Positions 1 to 9,000 of a stretch of 18,432 nucleotides of DNA are shown one piece after another. The notes beneath the pieces are model-generated. The model worked only from the letters and a program-made list of their open reading frames with translations, did no database searches and was not told where the DNA came from. The position numbers and the translations under genes were made by a program. Each line of letters opens with the position of its first letter. Position 1 is the first letter of the stretch. Origin of the DNA: 2-01-FULL-50-23 sp964509695 (GTDB lineage Bacteria > Patescibacteriota > Microgenomatia > UBA1400 > MFAQ01); NCBI GenBank assembly GCA_964509695.1, contig CAZDXN010000018.1, positions 1 to 18,432 of the forward strand, given 5' to 3'.

Positions 1-1
1 T

Positions 2-3000
2 ACCACCAACTACTTACCCAAGTTCACCGCTGGGACTACCCTTGGCAACTCCGTGGTCTATGAAACCAATGGCAACGTCGGCATCGGGACGACGGGGCCG
101 GGGGGGAAATTAGATGTGAGAGATGGAACTTTCTACCTAACAGACACTGATGTTGCTCAACCAATTACACCAACATGGCCGACAAATGCCTATGGATTTT
201 TATCCCCCTACAGCGGTACGGCGGGTGGGTTAAGAATTAGTGGACTAAGTGATACAGACGCAGAAGGTCTGATGTTGCACGGAATGATCGGTGTAGCTGA
301 TCCTACAGACACTAAACCTGCAGTTTTGTTTATAGCTGATAAATATGCAAGTTCGGTCGCAACTCAAGCATTAGGTAACTTAGAGACTGCTTTTCAATTC
401 CGAAACGAGGGGACAAATTTAGTTACAATTTTAGGAAGCGGCAACGTCGGCATCGGGACGACGGCACCGGGATATAAACTTGATGTAAACAATGCAACGA
501 TTCAATTTGGTGATGCGGGGACAAATGCAAATTTACGTTTTAATGCAAGTCAAAGGGGTTATCTAACGGTAAATGGTACAAGCATAGCATCAGTGAACAC
601 AGGCGGTTTTTCAGTGGGAAGTACGTATGCCGCTACATTGGCACCGACGAATGGGATGATAATCGAAGGCAACGTCGGCATCGGGACGACGGGACCGGGC
701 GGATTATTACACATAAGTTCTGCAAGCGACGCCCTCTCCATTCTTGAAGCTGATACTGATAACAGCGGAGAGGAAGATAATCCACGTCTTGAGTTAAGAC
801 AAGACGGTGGAGCGGTAACTGGCGCATTAGGGTACATAGGAAGTGCTGGACAAATTTATACTGGTTCATTGGAGAATAGTCTTTATCTTATTAATAACTA
901 CGCTAGCGGTGCTGAAAGTTCTGGCGCATTACAGCTTGGTACAAATAATTCAATAGACATGACGATAACAAACGCTGGCAACGTCGGCATCGGGACAACG
1001 GCACCTACGGCCAAACTGCATATTTCTGGTGATATGAGGTTGACTGGTGCTCTGTATGACGTAAACAATGGAGTTGGGACAAGTGGACAGGTTCTCTCCT
1101 CTACTGTCACTGGAGTAGATTGGGTGGATATTAGTAGTATTGGTATTGGGGGAAGTGGTACCACCAACTACTTACCCAAGTTCACCGCTGGGACTACCCT
1201 TGGCAACTCCGTGTTGTATGAAACCAGCGGCAACGTCGGCATCGGGACAACCGCTCCGCTGTCAAAACTGGGTATCCTCGGTAATGCTTCAGTCGGGGCC
1301 ACCTATGGATCAATCGCTGCGCCAACGTCAGGGATGATAATCGAAGGCAACATCGGCATCGGGACGACGGGGCCAAGCGAGGTGTTAGATGTTGTTGGCA
1401 GCATTAAAGGTAATGTCTTAAAACTTAATAATTCGGGAAGTGCAGCATCTCCAACTATACAACTTGGTGGTGATACCGATACTGGAATATTCGGTAATAC
1501 TAGTACGATAGCCTTCACAATGAATAGCACGGAGGCAATGAGAATAACAAGTGCGGGCAACATCGGCATCGGGACGACGAGCCCGGGTGCCCCGTTGGAA
1601 GTATACAAAAACAGTTCAAATGGCTCCGTAGCTGTGTTAGAAGTTATATCTGGTGGGAATAATGATTTTGCAGTAGCAGGAACAGGTGTTGTCACAACAT
1701 ATAAAGGATATTATGGGGGGCAGACAGCAGGTTCAGTCGGAGGTTATAGTAATGGAACATTACGTGGTATAGGGCTTTGGGGCGCAACCAGTTCGGGCGC
1801 ACCAAATGTATTTGTTCAAAGCGGAGGCAACGTCGGCATCGGGACAACGGGGCCAAGTGAATTATTGCATGTTGCCTCTAGCGGTGGTGATAGTGCCTAT
1901 TTTGAAGGTGAAGTTGGTTTTGGGCAAGCTAATCCCGCCTACTTGATTGATGTTAGAAATAATGGAGCGGCCACAGTGAACTTGGCCAAAACGGATACTG
2001 ATCAATATTTGCGCTTGATTGGCGGTAATGGTGGAACGCAATTGATTCAAGCTGCTTATGGTCTAGGAATAGATACAGGTGGCGCGGGTACAAGGAGTGT
2101 CACAATTTTAAGTACTGGCAACGTCGGCATCGGGACGACGGCACCTACCGCAAAACTGCATATCTCTGGTGATATGAGGTTGACTGGTGCTCTGTATGAT
2201 GTAAACAATGGAGTTGGGACAAGTGGACAGGTTCTCTCCTCTACTGTCACTGGAGTAGATTGGGTGGATATTAGTAGTATTGGTATTGGGGGAAGTGGTA
2301 CCACCAACTACTTACCCAAGTTCACCGCTGGGACTACCCTTGGCAACTCCGTGGTCTATGAAACCAGCGGCAACGTCGGCATCGGGACGACGAGTCCAGT
2401 CGATAAACTACAAATTGCTACTAATTCCAGTGGAGGAATAAGGTTTGCTAGAACCGATGGCACTTTTGCAAGTGTGATACAGAGCGACGGCTGGGGAACA
2501 ATAAACATCTTTCCAACCCAAGGCGGTACTTTGATGACAACGGGGTTAACAATCAAAGACGGTGGCAACGTCGGCATCGGGACAACCGCTCCGCTGTCAA
2601 AACTGGGTATCCTCGGTAATGCTTCAGTCGGGGCTACCTATGGATCAATCGCTGCGCCAACATCAGGGATGATAATCGAAGGCAACGTCGGCATCGGGAC
2701 GACGGCACCTTCGGGCTTGTTCTCGTTAGGTGGGGCGGTTTTAGGCAAAAAACTACTTCTGCACGATAGTGGAGTACTGTCCACCTCTACGGGTTTTGGT
2801 ATCCAGTCTAATTTGATGGAAATAATCGGCGGGGATTCAAGTGTTGACTATACTTTTGGATATGGGACAAGCGGTTCATTAACTAGACTTGTCACAGTCA
2901 AAGGCTCCGGCAACGTCGGCATCGGGACGACGAGTCCGGGGGCGAAGTTGGATGTACAAGGTGGCGATATTTTACTCAGTAATAGTGGGGCAAGTGCTGG

Positions 3001-6000
3001 TAGATTTATTCTAAAAAATCGCAATACCGGTTCGGGAGATAATTATATTGCCTTTGGGAATAATTGGCCGACGGGCTACGATATGTTGCTTTACTCCAAT
3101 GCAAACGGTTTCAATATTGCAGGTAATTCTGTGAATACTTTAATAAGCGGCGGCAACGTCGGCATCGGGACGACGGCACCGAGCGGGAAACTACAAATTA
3201 CAGGTGACGAAGTTAGGATCGGCGCAGCCGGAACAGTCAATTACGCTACTGGTGATGGTGATCTATATCTTCAAGACGCCCTAGAAGTTGACGGAACTCT
3301 CTATGCAACAGAAATTAATCGAAGTTTGACTACAACAACGAACTTTGGTCGTGATACTGCTGGGCTGGCTGAAGTGCGGGCTGGATGGACGAATAGCGTG
3401 ACCGGATACGGTATGTTTAGAGTTTATGGATATGGTACAGGCGCAGCTCCGGGAGCATACGCTGATTTTAGCTTCCCTGGAACTGCCTACGCCCAAATTG
3501 CTACTTCAGGCACTACGAACCTTGCTCTTATGCCCGGTGGCAACGTCGGCATCGGTACCACTTCGCCAAGCAGTCTCTTAGATGTCAATGGTACAGCTTG
3601 GCTTCGCGGCACAGGGACGAGTGGATTGTTTGTCAATTCTTCAGGGAATGTTGGTATAGGAAAAACTAACCCCGCTCAAGCTTTGGACATCGTCGGGAAT
3701 CTCCAGTTCTCCAGTGCTCTCTTACCCAACGGCTCCTCCGGCACCACCGGTCAGTTCCTGATCTCCCAAGGAACCAGTGCTCCTACCTGGACATCCTCTG
3801 TCACCGCCAATGCTCTGAAATGGAACGCTCTCACCTCTCCTGATGGCAATCTAGCTCTAGCCATGAGTGCCTACACCTCTACCTTTACCTATGGAGCTGC
3901 CACAGGAGCAGGGGTTAATCTCTTTAACTTAACTGATACTGCCAATAACACTGGTACAGGATATATGTTGAACCTCTCTACCGGTAACTCCTCGGCTCTC
4001 AATCCCTTCCGTGTCGTCGCCGCCAATGGCGTTGAGGCCTTGATGGTCAAGTCCAATGGGAATGTGGGGATTGGGACAACTTCCCCATCATACCCCCTGT
4101 CTGTGAATGGTGATATACAAATGGGAGCTGGCGCCTACCTTAGAAACGTCTCCGGGCATATGTATATTGCGCCGGCTGACGGTATTCTCAACCTTTATGA
4201 TAATTCTACAAATCATTTGTTCCAGATCTATAACGTAAACACAGTAGGAATATCTCTCTTGGCTTCAGGAACTTCTTATTTTAACGGAGGCAACGTCGGC
4301 ATCGGGACGACAGCTCCGCTGTCAAAACTGGGTATCCTCGGTAATGCTTCAGTCGGGGCTACCTATGGATCAATCGCTGCGCCTACGTCAGGGATGATAA
4401 TCGAAGGCAACGTCGGCATCGGGACGACGAGTCCGGGGGCGAAGTTGGAAATTGGAAGTGGGCAGATTTTAGTTCCCGATGCAACTTATAGCGCACCAGC
4501 TTTGTCATTTAGTAATGATACAGATACAGGTTTGTATAGAATATCAGCTAATGATGTTGGGCTTAGTGTTGGGGGCGCAGCTAATATGCTTCGCGTTACC
4601 GTAACCCAGATACAAACCTATGCTAATGGTTCTGCTACAGCTCCGGCATTTGCAGACAATGGTGACACCACTACTGGTTTGTTTTATCCAACAACAGGTT
4701 CAGTTGCTTTTTCAAATAGCGGCACAGAAGCTTTAAGAATAACCAACGGCAACGTCGGCATCGGGACGACGGGACCGAGTGGTTTATTATCTTTGGGGAC
4801 ATCTCTTGGACATAAACTACTTTTGTATGACACAGGAACAATCGGAACGTCTACTGGTTTCGGTATACAAAGTAATCTAATGGAATTTATCGGTGGGGAT
4901 AGCTCTTTAAATTGGACTTTTGGTTACGGCACAAGTGGTTCGCTAACAAGGTTGGTTACAATCAAAGGAAACGGCAACGTCGGCATCGGGACGACAGCTC
5001 CGCTGTCAAAACTGGGTATCCTAGGTAATGCTTCAGTCGGGGCTACCTATGGATCAATCGCTGCGCCTACGTCAGGGATGATAATCGAAGGCAACGTCGG
5101 CATCGGGACGACGGCACCTGGAGCGAATTTGGATGTTTCCGGTTCAACCGGAGGAATTATTCAATTGAACAGAAATGATGTTAGTGTGACTGTTGATGAG
5201 TCATTAGGACAACTACAGTGGTATTCTAACGATGTCAGTACAAATGCGGCCGGAGTTTGGGCAAGCATAGATACAATCTCAAACGGTAATTTAGGAAGCC
5301 TTTCAACTATAGGAACTGATTTAGTTTTTAGAACCGGCAATCTCAATACAAAAAATACCGAATATATGAGAATCACAAGCACTGGCAACGTCGGCATCGG
5401 GACAACGGGGCCGGGAGCCAGATTACAACTTCAGGGGGCCGGAGATACTACAGGCTATGTGTTCTATACATCAAGAGCTAGCGCTGGAGGGTCACATTTT
5501 GTCATCCAAGATAACTCTTACACAGGTATCGGCACCACAGCCCCGGCCCAACTTCTAGAAGTATCGGGTACTCGTGGATCACCCGCAACGTCCGGAACAA
5601 CTCAAAATGGTATCTTTAGAATTAGTCCTAGTGATGGTGGTATCAACGTCATAGATACCGGTATAAATGGTGCCTCTCCTTACGCGGCTTGGATTCAAGT
5701 TACCAATAAAAACGATTTAAGTGGCAGTTATCCTCTTTCCCTGCAACCAAATGCTGGCAACGTCGGCATCGGGACGACGGGACCCACGGAAACATTACAA
5801 ATACAAAACACCAACTCTGGAGTAATCAAGCTCACAAAAACAGTTGCTGATACTGTTAGTGCAATCGGAGTATTAAAGTTTGGAAATGCGAATATAGATG
5901 ATAATTTAGTACAAATACAAGCGATGCAAGACGGAGCCACGGACGCTGGAATGCTTGGATTTTGGACAGAAGTTGCTGGTGGGGCTATGGCAGAAAGGAT

Positions 6001-9000
6001 GACAATAAAATCAACGGGCAACGTCGGCATCGGGACGACGGGACCACACACCGCATTAGAAGTCAGAAGTGCCACAGCCGCCGAATTACTATTAAATCGT
6101 GTTGGTTCTTGGGCAGGAAGCGCTGCGGGACTTAAACTCAGCACAAATGATGCTGTCACGGATTATTGGACATTTGGAATGCAGCCTGATTCTACAAATA
6201 ATGTCCGCTTAAGGTATAACAGTGCTGAGTATCTGACAGTATTAACAAACGGCAACGTCGGCATCGGGACGACAGCACCTACTCAGAAACTGGACATTGT
6301 GGGTAACCTTCAATTCTCGAGTGCCTTACTCCCCAATGGTTCCTCAGGGACAACTGGTCAGTTCCTGATCTCCCAAGGAACCAGTGCTCCCATCTGGACA
6401 TCCTCTGTCACCGCCTCCTCCATCGCTTTTTCAGGAATAACCAGTGGAACTAACACTCAAGCCTCCATGGTGGTGGGGACGGGAGCGGCTCTCACCTACT
6501 CAGGAACGGGAACCATCAACGCCAGTAGTTTGGTTGGCGCCACCTGGGTCGCTCCGGGAACAATCGGTTCAACCACACCCAACACCGGAGCGTTCACCAC
6601 CCTCTCGGCCTCAGGTTTATTCACCCAGTCTGGCGCAGGAAACAATGGTTTTCTCGGAAATGTGGGAATTGGTGTCACTGGAACAGGAGTTACGAATCTT
6701 CTAACCGTCAGTCAAGCCGCCAGTACTACCGCCGCCACAGTCGGTACCTACGGGATTGATTTACAGGATCAAGGCTCTCATCGGCTAACCATCGGAGGAG
6801 ACGCCAACTACGCCTATATCCAAACTTGGAACTCAAAGCCATTGCAGATAAACAATCAGGGAAACAACGTCCTCTTTAATTCGGGCGGCGGCTCCGTCGG
6901 CATCGGGACGACGAATCCACTTCAAACACTGTCAGTAAATGGTAATTTAGGTATTTTGAATGGAAATTATCTACAACTATATGCTTCGGGAAATGGGTCT
7001 TTAGCAACAATGGCATTTAACGGCACAGGCGTAACCTTGAACTACCCGTTTTCTCTGTTGGGCACTGGCTCTAATTTGGTAGTGCAGGGAACGGGAAATA
7101 CAACAATCGCCGGCAACGTCGGCATCGGCACTACTGGCCCCGCCTCACTTTTGGATGTCGCCGGAACTGCTTGGCTCCGAGGAGTGGCTGGAGGGACATC
7201 GGGACTCTTTGTCAACAGTAGCGGGAATGTGGGCGTGGGGACGACGGGACCGGACGCAAAATTGGACTCATTGGCTACCACCGAACAACTAAGGCTTTCA
7301 TACACCGACGGCTCTGTCTATTCCAGCTTCACGGTCAACTCCAGTGGTGACCTCACCATTGACAATACCGGCACTCAAACAATCATTGCCGACGATCTGG
7401 CCGTCAATGGGGCCACCTCCGCGGACATCACCACCACTACGACTACCGCCACCGTCTTCAACACTACCGCAACGACTCTGTCTCTGGGTGGCGCCGCCAC
7501 GACCGCCCTGAATCTCGGCAACGGCTCCGGGAATTACACTGCCATCAACCTAGGTTCCGGCGCCGGCACCCACGTCATCAATATCGCCGGCACTGGTGCT
7601 ACGGCTGCCGATACCATTAATATAGGGACTGGAGGCACTGGTGCAGATACTATCAATCTAGGAAGTAACGCATCAACTACGGCCCTTAACTACACTTCCG
7701 GAACCGGCGCCCAGACCTTCACCTCCTCGGTCGTCTCCGGCACCAACGCCTCTTCCGCTTTTGTATTTGCCGATAATGCCCTGACCACCGGCATCGGCAT
7801 GTACCTCACCTCCACCTCTCTGACCAGTGGAAAATTATTTGACGTCTCCTCTATTCTCACCGGCACCGCCTTCACCGGCAAACTGGCCAACATCGACTGG
7901 TCCCCTTCAGGCTCAACCAATATCCTCAATACCGGCGATCTGCTCCGAATCAACACCGGTCAATACGCCCAAGGAGTCAATCTCTTAAATATTACCGACA
8001 ATGGCTCAAGTATTTTTTCGGTGAATCAAACCGCCATCACTGCCGGCCTGCCGACTAGCTTCACTTCGGCGGGTGATGTCTCTCTGGCCTACGACCTAAT
8101 CTTCACCAACCAAACCGCCTCAAACCTCAAATCCAACGGCCCCCTCTATATCACGGCCGGTGAATCTTGGGAAAGTAACGATCTCACCCTCCAAACTTAC
8201 AACTCCGGCAACATCATCTTGAATTCAGCCAATCTTTGGGCGGATGGATCCAACGTCGGCATCGGCACCACTTCCCCCACTTACCAACTTCAAACCACCG
8301 GTACTCTGGGAATTGGGTCAACCGCCTACTTCGCCTCTACTGTCGGCATTGGCACGACAGCCCCAGGACAAATGTTACAAATTGGTACCGCGGGTACGAC
8401 AACTGGCGCCATAAGGATGACAGGCAGTACCAGTGGTTACGTAGAAATTTCATCCAGAGCTATTGGAGGAAGCTGGACAATGAATCTGCCCCAAGGTGTT
8501 GGTACAGCCGGTTATCAGCTCACAGATGCTGCGGGTAACGGTAACACTTCCTGGGCTGCTGCTGGTTCTGTACGGAGTGTAAAAAATATTACCGGGTTGT
8601 TTGGAGATCCAAATAACGCCCTGGCTACCCTACTTGATACAAATGTATATCGCTTTCATTACAAACCTGAGATGGGTACAGGAGATAGTGTTACAGAGTA
8701 TGTTGGTATTATGGCTGATGAGTCACCATGGGCCGTGCATTATAACGGAACCGTCATAAATCCTGTCAACACATTGGGGTACATGGTTCTTGGCGTTCAG
8801 GCCTTGAATGAAAAGATATCGGCGCTAACGGAACCGATCTCCCTCACCGCCACAGGAGATCTGCATATCAATCAAAACGCCCAAGGCGACTACGCTGTTG
8901 TGAACACAAACGGTCAAACTATCACGGACCGCATCAGCACCTTCGCCAGCTCCTTCATCGCTAGCCTTACCGCTGGGATCGTCAACGCCGATAAACTAAT

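Larger units (their letters stand above)
71..8358 (+). repeat. Dispersed GNVGIGTT core array (about 33 copies)
   Basis: The 8-residue core GNVGIGTT or a close variant starts near 71, 440, 668, 977, 1229, 1346, 1556, 1826, 2117, 2369, 2564, 2681, 2909, 3152, 3539, 3644, 4058, 4289, 4406, 4748, 4973, 5090, 5384, 5525 (partial), 5756, 6017, 6251, 6657, 6891, 7112, 7223, 8248 and 8335. About 21 copies share the identical DNA stretch CAACGTCGGCATCGGG. Copies at 3644, 4058, 6657 and 7223 use different synonymous codons. Spacers run from 105 to over 400 bp and are mostly AT-richer than the cores. The copies were counted by eye. Confidence 0.9.

Noticed and set aside
559..2577. Open frames on the minus strand across the repeat region (for example 559-837, 2056-2307, 1303-1695)
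   Set aside because: They are antisense shadows of the repetitive gene; their repeated PMPTLP-like motifs are just the reverse of the GNVGIGTT core.
71..6274. CRISPR array (regular 24-bp repeats)
   Set aside because: Repeats lie in one long open frame with spacers of 100-400 bp that encode beta-strand modules; there is no palindromic repeat and no cas gene.
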